64,000 nucleotides of DNA from an uncultured candidate division WPS-2 bacterium (GTDB lineage Bacteria; Vulcanimicrobiota; Vulcanimicrobiia; Vulcanimicrobiales; Vulcanimicrobiaceae): NCBI GenBank assembly GCA_937927945.1, contig CALEYW010000018.1, positions 6,590 to 70,589 on the forward strand, written 5' to 3'. Position 1 is the stretch's first letter. Each line of letters opens with the position of its first letter. Below, piece after piece: positions 7,744 to 16,039 of the stretch. Under the pieces are notes generated by a model that searched no databases, was not told where the DNA came from, and was given only the letters and a program-made list of their open reading frames with translations. Made by a program: the position numbers and the translations under genes.

Positions 7744-9449
7744 GCGGGGGTTCCCTCCTTGCGATCCATGATGGTATAGCGTCCGAGCTGGCCGTCGATC
7801 GATGCGGCGCGTTGGTTCATCTCTTCGACCGACCCCAAGATCCGCTGCGCCGCCGAGGTGACCTCGGCGTTGACGTAGGTCAGCACTTCGACCGACGAGG
7901 CGTTCTGCGACGAGATCGCGGTGATCGAATCGAAGGCACTCGACACTTCGCCGGAATGCGACGCCATCTGCGTCGTCGCGGCGAGGTTGGACGCGACCGA
8001 GCGAGTGATCTCCTCGATCGAGCGGATGACGCGGAACGTGTTTTCCGACATCGACCGCGTCACCGAAGAAATCTGGCTGATCTGCTGGTTGGAGCCGAGC
8101 ACCGCGTTTACGATGTCGCGGAGCGCGCCGGAAGCGTTGTCGGTCGACGAGACGCTTTCTTCGAGGCGTTCGTTCAAGCGCGTCATCGCATCGGTGACCT
8201 GCGTGATGACGCTTTGGGTCGAGCCGATGTGGCCGGCGATCTCCTTGGTCGCCTGCACGCTGCCGTCGGCGAGCTTGCGAATCTCCGACGCGACGACGGC
8301 GAAGCCGCGGCCATGCTCGCCGGCGCGCGCCGCCTCGATCGCCGCGTTGAGCGCGAGCAGGTTGGTCTGCTCGGCGATCCGATCGATGACCTTGACGATG
8401 TCGCCGATCTGGTCCGAATTGACCCCGAGCCGGCGGATGTCGGCCGCGAGCTCCTCGATCGTCGTGCGAATCGTCGCCATCGCGTCGACGATCGTGTGAA
8501 TCGCCGTGCCGCCGCGATCGGCGGTGAGCGTCGTCTCCGACGAGATCGTCAGCAACGAGTCGACCTGCGCCGAAACCTGCTCGATCGAAGCGGACATCGT
8601 CGTCACCGAGAGGGCCGTCTCGTCCAGCGAACGCGTCTGCTGTTCGGCGGATCCCGCGAGATCGTTGATCGCATCGGTCATCGCGCGCACCTTGCTCAGC
8701 GCGCCTTCGACGATCTCGCCCTGCTCGAGGATCCCCTCTTCGAGCTGTTTCTGGGCGATGGCGCCGCCCTCGATGACGGCCAGCGAGCTCGACGCCGTCG
8801 CGTGCAGCTCGCCGCCCGACGATCCCAGCTGCCGGGCCTCGCGATGCATCGAGCCGAGGAAGTCGCGGATGCCGAAGATCAGCTTGTTCAATCCGACGGC
8901 CAGATCCGCGAGCGGGCCATCCGCGACGGCAAGATTCTTGGTCAGATCGCCGGCCGCGACTTCGCGAACGCCCACGGTCAGCGCGGCGATGCTCGCGCCG
9001 AGCGGGCTGCCGGCGGGCAACGCGAGCCGATCGCCGCCGCCCAGAGAGAGCACGTCGGCCGACTCACGGTCGGCCTCGACGGGTGCCCCGAAGATCCACG
9101 CCAGCACCGTACCGGCTACGAAGATCGCGATCGAAGCCGTGACGGCTCCGCGCGACCCGTACGGCGGATGGGCCAAGTACGCCGCCAGACCGGCGGCCAG
9201 TGCCGCCACGAGACCGGCGCCGCGACCGGCGAGCACGGCGCCGAGGCCGACAGCGGCCAGCGCGATGGGGGCTAGCTCGGGCAGCCCGGGGCAGCCCGCG
9301 AATGCGGCTGCGACCGCGACGGTAAGCATCGCGAACACACGGCGGCCGGCCGGCGACGACCGTCGTCGGACGGCGACGAGGCGCTCCAGGGTCAGTCTCA
9401 ACACGGGCCCTCGGACAATATGAAAGACGGCAACAGGATCAGCACGCAC
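7740..9449 (-). CDS. Methyl-accepting chemotaxis protein with no large sensor domain
   Basis: The 569-residue protein has hydrophobic N-terminal segments (about 40-120, probably three or four short TM helices with little outside sequence), a HAMP-like stretch (about 150-200), and a long coiled-coil signalling domain. The chemoreceptor tip D-R-I-A-E-Q-T-N-L-L-A-L-N-A-A-I-E-A-A-R-A-G-E is intact and would bind CheA and CheW. No che genes are in the window. The GTG start at 9447-9449 is the longest option; a GTG at 9402-9404 is also possible. It is translationally coupled (ATGA) to the cache-type sensor downstream. Confidence 0.9.
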   Translation of the reverse strand: MRADPVAVFHIVRGPVLRLTLERLVAVRRRSSPAGRRVFAMLTVAVAAAFAGCPGLPELAPIALAAVGLGAVLAGRGAGLVAALAAGLAAYLAHPPYGSRGAVTASIAIFVAGTVLAWIFGAPVEADRESADVLSLGGGDRLALPAGSPLGASIAALTVGVREVAAGDLTKNLAVADGPLADLAVGLNKLIFGIRDFLGSMHREARQLGSSGGELHATASSSLAVIEGGAIAQKQLEEGILEQGEIVEGALSKVRAMTDAINDLAGSAEQQTRSLDETALSVTTMSASIEQVSAQVDSLLTISSETTLTADRGGTAIHTIVDAMATIRTTIEELAADIRRLGVNSDQIGDIVKVIDRIAEQTNLLALNAAIEAARAGEHGRGFAVVASEIRKLADGSVQATKEIAGHIGSTQSVITQVTDAMTRLNERLEESVSSTDNASGALRDIVNAVLGSNQQISQISSVTRSMSENTFRVIRSIEEITRSVASNLAATTQMASHSGEVSSAFDSITAISSQNASSVEVLTYVNAEVTSAAQRILGSVEEMNQRAASIDGQLGRYTIMDRKEGTPA

Positions 9450-9532
9450 CCATCATGCAACTTCTCTTGAGTGTCGGCCGTTCGGCAGGTCGCCTTGAGT
9501 GCCTTGCCCCGCCGATCTGCGGAACTGCAGCG

Positions 9533-10066
9533 CTACGCGGACTTATTGGCCCGGCTGCGCCGCTCGCACGCCTCGCAGAAATGCGAATACTTGTTGTCGG
9601 TGTCGAACACGGAGTTCGAATAATACATCGCGCAGCGCGCGTTATAGCAATGCCGCAAGCCCAGCGCATGGCCGATCTCGTGGACGCTCTCCTTCAGTAG
9701 CCGCTGAAAGAGCGCGTTCTCGTCGGGCGGATCGCCGTAGAACTCGGAACGCAGGCGGTGCAGCGATACGACCGCGCAGCGCTGTGCCTCGCTGGCCGAC
9801 CCGAAGACGAACTGGTGCGACGTCTTGTAGAGGTCGAAGTCGGTGATTCCCAGCACGAGGTCGCCGGTCTCGTACGCCGCGCAGACGCGGCCCACGAGCG
9901 AGCCGAAAAACAGTTGCCCACGCGCGCTGTTCAGCGCGGACTTGGGCACCGTGAGCACCGCGCGCACGACGGCGGTCGCGAGGAACCGCTCCTCCAAGCA
10001 CAGCGAGAGCCGGGTGAGCAAACCCCCGTCGATCGCATTGATCGGTACGATGCTGATCTCGCGCAC
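9533..10066 (-). CDS. amzA: Archaemetzincin-type zinc metalloprotease
   Basis: A 177-residue protein with the archaemetzincin signature: H-E-I-G-H-A-L-G-L-R-H-C at about 131-142, where three His bind zinc and Glu is the catalytic base. Downstream are C-A-M-Y-Y, a conserved Lys, and F-C-E-A-C, giving the second structural-zinc cysteine set and the metzincin Met-turn. The upstream half contains G-I-T-D-F-D-L-Y, also typical. The protein has no signal peptide and should be cytosolic. The family is common in archaea and sporadic in bacteria; its physiological substrate is poorly known. It is divergent from acpS with 68 bases between starts. Confidence 0.9.
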   Translation of the reverse strand: MREISIVPINAIDGGLLTRLSLCLEERFLATAVVRAVLTVPKSALNSARGQLFFGSLVGRVCAAYETGDLVLGITDFDLYKTSHQFVFGSASEAQRCAVVSLHRLRSEFYGDPPDENALFQRLLKESVHEIGHALGLRHCYNARCAMYYSNSVFDTDNKYSHFCEACERRSRANKSA

Positions 10067-10134
10067 GGCCGATGGACGGTTTCGGTCCGGCCGTCAGGCG
10101 GTCCTGGGCGCCCGCGACACGAAATGCGTTGCGC

Positions 10135-10497
10135 ATGATCGTGGGAATCGGGATCGACCTTGCGGAGGTCGCGCGCTACCACTTCGACGAGCCGACGCGA
10201 GCTCGCTTTGCGCGCAAGGTGTACACCGAGGAAGAGATGGGGTACGCGATGCGCAAGCGGCTGTGGGCCGAACGGCTGGCCGGTTTCTTCGCGGCAAAGG
10301 AAGCGACGCGCAAGGCTTTCGGGCACGCGATCCCGTGGAACGCCGTCGGCGTCTCGCACGAGCGAAGCGGCAAGCCGATCATTCGCTTCTATCGCGGCTA
10401 CCAGCGGTTGATCGAAGAACGCGGGGTGCGCGCGATTCACCTGACGATCACGCACACGGCGACCACCGCGGCGGCCGTCGTCATCCTGGAGGGCTGA
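10135..10497 (+). CDS. acpS: Holo-[acyl-carrier-protein] synthase
   Basis: AcpS moves 4'-phosphopantetheine from CoA to apo-acyl carrier protein. The 120-residue protein starts at the ATG 10135-10137 (M-I-V-G-I-G-I-D-L), exactly where family members start; the longer frame upstream adds nothing conserved. The Mg-binding D in G-I-D-L, the F-F-A-A-K-E-A motif with Glu and Lys, and the C-terminal H-L-T-I-T-H-T segment are present. Length is normal. It is seven bases upstream of nnr, a common bacterial pairing, and probably co-transcribed with it. Confidence 0.95.
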   Translation: MIVGIGIDLAEVARYHFDEPTRARFARKVYTEEEMGYAMRKRLWAERLAGFFAAKEATRKAFGHAIPWNAVGVSHERSGKPIIRFYRGYQRLIEERGVRAIHLTITHTATTAAAVVILEG

Positions 10498-10504
10498 ACC
10501 CGTC

Positions 10505-12022
10505 GTGTTGGCCGTGACTGCGGCGCAGATGCGCGCGATCGACGCGGCTGCCGTCGCGCGGGATGGCGAAGTCGCGCTGATGCGCGCCGCGGGGGACGCG
10601 ATCGCGCTGTTGATCGACCGCTACGCGCAGGGCGAGGGTCCCATCGTCGCCATCGCGGGTGAAGGCAACAACGGCGGCGACGCATACGCCGCGCTCGCGG
10701 CCTACGGCGGGACCCGCCGGCGGATCGTGTACGGTAACGCGGCGGCGGGCGGGAGCGCGGCCCGCCAGGACGCGCGCTGGCGCGCGCGTATCGCCGGCGT
10801 CGAAGAACGCCCGCTCCCGCCCGCGCCGGTCGTTTTGCGCGAGGCGGCACTCATCTTGGACGGCGTGCTGGGTGTGAACGCGCGCCTTCCCCTCGACGAA
10901 CGCAGCGGTGGTCTGGTCGACGCGATGCGGGAGAGCGGCGCGCCGGTCCTCGCGCTCGACGTCCCCACCGGGATCGATCCCACGACCGGCGCGGTCGACT
11001 CGGAGCACGCGTTCTCCGCCGTCGCGACGATCGCGCTCGGCCGGCCGAAGCTCGGCTGTTTTCTCGATCCCGCTCGCGATCGCGCGGGGGCGCTGTGGTG
11101 TGCAACGATCGGCATGCGCGATGCCGACGCCGGCGACGTCGACCAGCCGCGCAGCGAAGTCCTCGATCCCGTCGGCTTCGCCGCATTGATGCCGGTACGG
11201 CCGCCCGACGCCGACAAGCGCAGCTCCGGCGCGCCGCTGATCGTCGCGGGGTCGACCCAATTTCCGGGCGCGGCGGTGCTCGCCGCGTGGGGTGCGGCGC
11301 GCGCCGGCGCCGGGTACGTCACCGTCGCCGCGCCCGAAGGTGCGGCCGCCGCGCTGCGCGCGCACCTGGTCGAGCAGGTCGTCGTGACGTACGACGAACG
11401 CGATCCGGCCGGCGCGGTGCGCACGATCCTCGATCTCACCGGCCGCAGCAACGCGATCGCGATCGGTCCGGGCCTCGGGTTGTCGGACGCGTTCGGCGAG
11501 ATCGTCAACGGGGTGCTCGCGGGCAGCGCCGTTCCGGTGGTCGCCGACGCGAGCGCACTCTACCATCTCTCGAAGCGGCTCGACGCGTATCGCGACAAGC
11601 CGCTCGTCATCACGCCGCACGCCGGTGAGTTTGCGCGGCTGAGCGGAAAGGGGACGATTGCGCCGGGCGAACGCCTCGCACGGCTGCGCGCGTTCGTCGA
11701 CGACCACGGCATCGTCACGCTGCTCAAGGGACGCACGACGCTCGTCGCCGGCCGCGACGTCACGCACGTCAACCCGACCGGTTCGAACGCGCTGGCCACC
11801 GCCGGCACCGGCGACGTCCTCACCGGCGCGATCGCGACCCTGCTCGCGCAAGGTCTCTCACCGATCGACGCGGCGCGCATCGGCGCCTATTGGCACGGCC
11901 GCGCGGGAAGCGTCGCGCTCGCGCACCGGCACCGCGGCGTCATCGCCCGCGACGTCGCCGAGGCGCTCGGCGAAGCCTCGCTCGTCACTGCCGGCGAAGA
12001 ACCGGTGCTGCTCTCTCCTTGA
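10505..12022 (+). CDS. nnr: Bifunctional NAD(P)H-hydrate epimerase / ADP-dependent dehydratase
   Basis: This enzyme repairs hydrated NADH and NADPH. Residues about 1-205 form the YjeF-N epimerase domain (G-E-G-N-N-G-G-D near 42-50 and L-D-V-P-T-G-I near 152). Residues about 220-500 form the ribokinase-like YjeF-C dehydratase (K-R-S-S-G, G-P-G-L-G and the N-A-L-A-T-A-G-T-G-D-V-L-T-G ATP-site motif). The GTG start at 10505 is chosen because GGAGGG at 10487-10492 is at a usable distance; a second GTG lies nine bases downstream. Length 505 matches the fused bacterial form. Confidence 0.95.
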   Translation: MLAVTAAQMRAIDAAAVARDGEVALMRAAGDAIALLIDRYAQGEGPIVAIAGEGNNGGDAYAALAAYGGTRRRIVYGNAAAGGSAARQDARWRARIAGVEERPLPPAPVVLREAALILDGVLGVNARLPLDERSGGLVDAMRESGAPVLALDVPTGIDPTTGAVDSEHAFSAVATIALGRPKLGCFLDPARDRAGALWCATIGMRDADAGDVDQPRSEVLDPVGFAALMPVRPPDADKRSSGAPLIVAGSTQFPGAAVLAAWGAARAGAGYVTVAAPEGAAAALRAHLVEQVVVTYDERDPAGAVRTILDLTGRSNAIAIGPGLGLSDAFGEIVNGVLAGSAVPVVADASALYHLSKRLDAYRDKPLVITPHAGEFARLSGKGTIAPGERLARLRAFVDDHGIVTLLKGRTTLVAGRDVTHVNPTGSNALATAGTGDVLTGAIATLLAQGLSPIDAARIGAYWHGRAGSVALAHRHRGVIARDVAEALGEASLVTAGEEPVLLSP

Positions 12023-12075
12023 CATCGCCGGCGCTCGGCGTGATACGGTGGTGTGTGCAGAGGTACGAAGAGAAG

Positions 12076-12615
12076 ATGCAACGCGAGATCGTCCTGCCGG
12101 AGAAGAAGCCGGCACTGGAGTGGATCCTCGGCCGGGCGGTGCAGAAGGTGAGCCCGAAGCGGCGGCATTCGCTGTTACAAGTCTGGTGGTCGACCCGCTT
12201 GACCGAGTGGGCCCACGGACACGGCGAAGTCGGATCCGAATGGCGCTTCCGCATCGCGCCGCCCGGCGAGATCATCCGACCGCTGGTCCCGGATGTCGCC
12301 TATCTCTCTTACGAGCGAATGGGCGACGCGAGCGAAGAGGAACTCGAAACGCCGCTGATGGCGCCGAACGTCGCCGTCGAGATCCTTTCGACCGGCGACA
12401 AGCGCGCGCACGTTCGCCACAAGATCGAGGTCTATCTCGCGACGGGAGCGGACGCGATCGTCGTCGTCGATCCGCACGCACTCAACGTTTCCGTCCACGA
12501 TCGCGACGGCGTCACGATCTTCGCGTCGGGCGACGAGTTCGTGCACGATTCGCTTGCGGGGTTTCGCTTCACGATCGACGACATGTTCGACGCGATCCGC
12601 CTGCGGAAGCCCTAG
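12076..12615 (+). CDS. Uma2 (DUF820) family protein with PD-(D/E)xK nuclease fold
   Basis: A 179-residue protein of the Uma2/DUF820 family, predicted to fold like restriction endonucleases. The core residues are seen as R-P-L-V-P-D-V-A-Y (active-site Asp), V-A-V-E-I-L-S (the E-x-V/L-S strand) and K-I-E-V-Y-L (Lys/Glu helix). Cellular function is not established for the family. The ATG start at 12076 follows a purine-rich stretch; an in-frame GTG at 12055 is an alternative. Its stop codon shares the four bases CTAG with the stop of ligA on the other strand. Confidence 0.8.
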   Translation: MQREIVLPEKKPALEWILGRAVQKVSPKRRHSLLQVWWSTRLTEWAHGHGEVGSEWRFRIAPPGEIIRPLVPDVAYLSYERMGDASEEELETPLMAPNVAVEILSTGDKRAHVRHKIEVYLATGADAIVVVDPHALNVSVHDRDGVTIFASGDEFVHDSLAGFRFTIDDMFDAIRLRKP

Positions 12616-14636
12616 CTGGCGCCTTCGAGAAGCGCGTGAAGTCCCGTTTCGTCGAGAATCGGGATGCCGAGCTGTTCCGCCTTTGCGAGCTTGCTGCCGG
12701 CCTCTTCGCCGGCGACGACGTAGGCGGTTTTCTTCGAGACGGCCGAGCTGACTTTTCCGCCCGCTGCGACGATCATCTCGGCGGCTTCGTCGCGGGTCAG
12801 ATTCGGCAGCGTGCCGGTGAGCACGAGCGTCTTTCCGGCCAGTGGTCCAGCGGGGACGCGTTCGCGTTTGGGTGCCGTCATGTCGACGCCCGCATCGCGC
12901 AGATGACGAACCATCGCGCGGTTCGGTTCTTGCGCGAAGAACAACACGACGCTGCGCGCGATCTCGGGACCGATGCCCTCGCTCGCCAAGAGTTCATCTT
13001 CCGTCGCTTCCGCGAGCGCGTCGATCGAGCCGGAATCTCCGGCCAGTATCGCCGCGTTCTGACCGCCGACCATACGGATCCCCAATCCGAACAGCACGCG
13101 CGCCAGCCCGCGCGACTTCGACGCCGCGATCGCCGCGAGGACGTTGGATGCGGACTTCTCCGCCATACGCGGGAGGGTCAGCAGCTTCTGCAAGTCGAGC
13201 GCGTAGACGTCGCTCACGTCGTGCACGAGCCGGCTGTCGACCAATGCTGCGGCGAGCTGGTCGCCGATCCCCTCGATGTCCATTGCACCGCGTGAGGCGA
13301 AGTGGCGCACCCGCTCGACGAGTTGCGCCGGACACGTCGCGTTGGTGCAGCGCGCCATCACCTCGCCCTCGGGGTGATCGACGTCGGCGCCGCAGACCGG
13401 ACAGATCGCCGGAAGGTCGTACTGCGGCAGATCGCCGTCGCGCAGTTCGAGCACCGGACCGACGACCCGCGGGATGACGTCGCCGGCGCGAATCACCGTC
13501 ACGACGTCGCCGGCCCGAATGTCGTTGCTGCGGATGTAGTCAAGGTTGTGGAGCGTCGCGTTCGCGACCGTGACGCCGCCGATGCGCACCGGCTCGAGCA
13601 CCGCATAGGGGTTGAGCGTTCCGGTCCGGCCGACGTTGACTTCGATCGAGAGGAGCTTCGTGCGCGCTTCGCGCGCGCGAAACTTGTAGGCGATCGCCCA
13701 GCGAGGATCTTTGCCGACGCTGCCGAGCTTCGCTTGCAGCGCGAGGTCGTCGACCTTGATCACGACCCCGTCGATCTCATAGTCCAGCGTCTCGCGCAGC
13801 TCCTCGAACCGCTCGGCGAACGCAATGACCTCGCCGATCGACGAGACGCGCACCGCGTGCTCGTTCACGCGAACGCCCAGCCGCTGCAGGTACGCCAGCA
13901 GTTCCGACTGGGTGCGCGGCGGATCGTCGGCGTCGATCTCGCCCACGGCGTAGGCGTAGAACGAGAGCGAACGCTGCGCGGTCAGCTTCGGGTCCTTCTG
14001 CCGCAAGCCGCCCGCGGCGGTGTTGCGCGGGTTCTCGAACGCCCGCAGCCCCTGCTTCGCGCGCGCGACGTTGAGCCGTGCGAAACCGCTCTTGCGCAGG
14101 TACGCCTCGCCCCGCACGTCGATGTGCCGCGGCACGGACCCGCCGGCATTGCGCAAGCTCAGCGGGACCGACTTGATGGTCCGCAGGTTGGCGGTAATCT
14201 CTTCGCCGACGCTGCCGTCGCCGCGCGTGCCGCCCGCCGTCAGGCGTCCCTCGTCGTAGCGCAGCGAAACGGCGAGGCCGTCGATCTTCAGCTCGCAGGT
14301 ATAGGCGACGTCGCCTTCGACGCCGCCGAGTTTGCGGACGCGCGCGTCGAACGCGAGCAGCTCGGACTCATCGAACGCGTTGGCGAGACTGAGCATCGGG
14401 CGCACGTGAACGTATTCGGGAAAGCCGGATGCCGGCGCGCCGCCCACGCGTTGCGTCGGCGAGTCCGGCGTGCGCACCTCCGGGTGCGCCTCCTCGAGAT
14501 CGAGCAGTTCGCGCAGCAGCGCATCGTAGTCGGCGTCGCTGATCTGCGGATCGTCGAGGACGTGGTAGCGGTAGTTCGCCTCATCCAGCCGCGCACGCAA
14601 TTCGCGCGCGCGGCGTTCGACCGCGGTCAGGACCAC
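12612..14636 (-). CDS. ligA: NAD-dependent DNA ligase
   Basis: LigA seals nicks in DNA using NAD. All domains are visible in the 674 residues: Ia domain (D-A-D-Y-D near 37), adenylation domain with the active Lys in C-E-L-K-I-D-G (about 116-122), OB fold, a four-Cys zinc finger (C-x2-C...C-x5-C, about 405-430), helix-hairpin-helix repeats, and a C-terminal BRCT domain with G-K-T-L-V-L-T-G-T-L. The GTG start at 14634-14636 overlaps the 3' end of the VOC gene by 10 bases and uses an AAGG site inside it, so the genes are coupled. It converges on Uma2 with overlapping stops. Confidence 0.97.
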   Translation of the reverse strand: MVLTAVERRARELRARLDEANYRYHVLDDPQISDADYDALLRELLDLEEAHPEVRTPDSPTQRVGGAPASGFPEYVHVRPMLSLANAFDESELLAFDARVRKLGGVEGDVAYTCELKIDGLAVSLRYDEGRLTAGGTRGDGSVGEEITANLRTIKSVPLSLRNAGGSVPRHIDVRGEAYLRKSGFARLNVARAKQGLRAFENPRNTAAGGLRQKDPKLTAQRSLSFYAYAVGEIDADDPPRTQSELLAYLQRLGVRVNEHAVRVSSIGEVIAFAERFEELRETLDYEIDGVVIKVDDLALQAKLGSVGKDPRWAIAYKFRAREARTKLLSIEVNVGRTGTLNPYAVLEPVRIGGVTVANATLHNLDYIRSNDIRAGDVVTVIRAGDVIPRVVGPVLELRDGDLPQYDLPAICPVCGADVDHPEGEVMARCTNATCPAQLVERVRHFASRGAMDIEGIGDQLAAALVDSRLVHDVSDVYALDLQKLLTLPRMAEKSASNVLAAIAASKSRGLARVLFGLGIRMVGGQNAAILAGDSGSIDALAEATEDELLASEGIGPEIARSVVLFFAQEPNRAMVRHLRDAGVDMTAPKRERVPAGPLAGKTLVLTGTLPNLTRDEAAEMIVAAGGKVSSAVSKKTAYVVAGEEAGSKLAKAEQLGIPILDETGLHALLEGAS

Positions 14637-14989
14637 GAACCTTTCGGCGTCGCAACCTGCACGGCGTAGCCGTCGGGATCGGCGATCACCGCCAGCCGGC
14701 CGAAGCTCTCATCGTGCGGTTCCTGAAGGATCGTCACGCCGGCCGTCCTCGCATCGGTGACGAACTTGTCGATGTCGCCGACGTAGAAGGCGAGCTGCAG
14801 CGAGCCGGGCTTGACCGTCAGGCTTTCGCTCGCCGGGTGGAGTCCCAGCATGCGGCCGTCGCCGAGATCGAAATCGACCCAGTGCGGCGCCGCGTCCGTG
14901 CCGAGCTTGAGCTCGAGAATGGTCCGGTAGAACGCCTTCGAGCGTTCCAGGTCGGAGCTGACGATCATCGCCATCGCAAACTTGGCCAC
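14627..14989 (-). CDS. VOC-superfamily (glyoxalase/bleomycin-resistance-like) protein
   Basis: A 120-residue single-domain VOC protein with the beta-alpha-beta-beta-beta repeat: K-F-A-M-A-M-I-V-S-S-D-L at the start, D-P-D-G-Y-A-V-Q near the end. Metal positions can be guessed (the H-W and E pattern), but activity (lyase, dioxygenase or binding) cannot be read. The GTG at 14987-14989 starts it; no strong ribosome site is visible. It is upstream of and overlaps ligA, and divergent from the PEP-mutase-family gene with 60 bases between starts. Confidence 0.8.
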   Translation of the reverse strand: MAKFAMAMIVSSDLERSKAFYRTILELKLGTDAAPHWVDFDLGDGRMLGLHPASESLTVKPGSLQLAFYVGDIDKFVTDARTAGVTILQEPHDESFGRLAVIADPDGYAVQVATPKGSWS

Positions 14990-15049
14990 GGCGCGCACGG
15001 TTCGACGGGCGCGCGCGGGTTCTTCGTCCCCCTGATCGAAGGCGCGAGC

Positions 15050-15871
15050 ATGAGCACTCCCTCCGAGCGCCAGGCAGCATTTCGCCGGCTGCACGACGGC
15101 CCGCCGCTGCTGCTGCTCCCGAACGCCTGGGACGTCATCACCGCGCGGCTCTTCGAAGAGGCCGGATTTCCGGCCGTCGCGACCTCGAGCGCCGCGGTTG
15201 CGAACGCGCTCGGCTTCGCCGACGGACGGGATCTCGACGTCGACCTCCACCTGGCGACGATCGCGCGCATCGCCGGCGCGCTGCGCGTTCCGCTGACGGC
15301 CGACGTCGAGAACGGATATGCCGACGAGCCGGAGGCGCTCGCTGCGTTCGTCCGACGGCTCGCGGCGACCGGCGTCGCGGGCTACAATCTCGAGGACACG
15401 AAAGCCGCGGGCGAACTCTACCCGCTCGACATGCAGGTCGCGCGCATCCGCGCCGCGCGTGCCGCCGCACCCGAACTCTTCATGAACGCGCGCACCGACA
15501 TCTACCTCGAAGGTATCGGTCCCGCCGAAGATCGGTTGGCCGCGACGACCGAACGGATGCACGCGTTCGCCGCGGCCGGCGCCGACGGCGTGTTCGTTCC
15601 CGGCATCGCCGACGCCGCGACGATCGCCGCGCTCACCACGCAGACGACGCTGCCGTTCAACGTGCTCGCCGGTCCGGCGACGCCGGCCGTACCCGCGCTT
15701 GAAGCGCTCGGCGTACGGCGGGTCAGCGTCGGCTCGTGGCCGATGCGCCGCACGCTCGGCGTGCTGCGCGACATCGCGAACGAGCTGCACGAGCGTGGAA
15801 CGTTCGGATTCACCCGCGAGACGGTGATGGCGTACGACGAGGCCAATGCGCTTGCGCGGGGTCGCGGCTAG
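15050..15871 (+). CDS. Isocitrate lyase / phosphoenolpyruvate mutase family enzyme
   Basis: A 273-residue TIM-barrel protein of the PEP mutase/isocitrate lyase superfamily. Signs are L-P-N-A-W-D near the N-terminus, T-A-D-V-E-N-G-Y (the Mg-binding acidic motif), G-Y-N-L-E-D, F-M-N-A-R-T-D and G-A-D-G-V-F-V-P-G. Closest in style are carboxyvinyl-carboxyphosphonate phosphorylmutase-like and oxaloacetate-decarboxylase-like proteins; the exact reaction cannot be fixed. The ATG start has a GAAGG site seven bases upstream. It stands alone on the plus strand, followed by the regulatory region of the big secreted protein. Confidence 0.82.
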   Translation: MSTPSERQAAFRRLHDGPPLLLLPNAWDVITARLFEEAGFPAVATSSAAVANALGFADGRDLDVDLHLATIARIAGALRVPLTADVENGYADEPEALAAFVRRLAATGVAGYNLEDTKAAGELYPLDMQVARIRAARAAAPELFMNARTDIYLEGIGPAEDRLAATTERMHAFAAAGADGVFVPGIADAATIAALTTQTTLPFNVLAGPATPAVPALEALGVRRVSVGSWPMRRTLGVLRDIANELHERGTFGFTRETVMAYDEANALARGRG

Positions 15872-15876
15872 CGCCT

Positions 15877-15938
15877 TTTTACGCAAACGAGGCACTCCCG
15901 TCGCCGATTCTTTACAAAAAAAACCCGGTTGCGTAAAA
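15877..15938. repeat. Perfect 10-bp inverted repeat with 42-base spacer
   Basis: TTTTACGCAA (15877-15886) is matched by TTGCGTAAAA (15929-15938). The spacer contains an A-run of eight. The element lies between the PEP-mutase-family stop and the secreted-protein gene, about 100 bases before that start. It could be a two-site operator around a promoter or a transcript hairpin; the long loop favours DNA binding. No family is recognised. Confidence 0.5.
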
Positions 15939-16039
15939 GGTGCTTTGCATTCGCCGCTCGGCGGTCAAGCAGGCTACAGCTCGGCAAGGGATGGTCCGAT
16001 GCCAAGATTACGGGCGTGTGCTGGACCTGCTGAACAAGG

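Noticed and set aside
9604..9618. A second SOS-like palindrome CGAAC-N5-GTTCG
   Set aside because: The spacer is five bases instead of four, and it lies inside the coding sequence of the archaemetzincin.
10481..11851. A 456-codon minus-strand frame opposite nnr
   Set aside because: Shadow of nnr with low-complexity Arg/Gly-rich composition and no recognisable motif.
15940..16039. Possible riboswitch before the large secreted protein
   Set aside because: I compared it by eye with c-di-GMP, cobalamin and TPP consensus elements; none of the conserved blocks is present.
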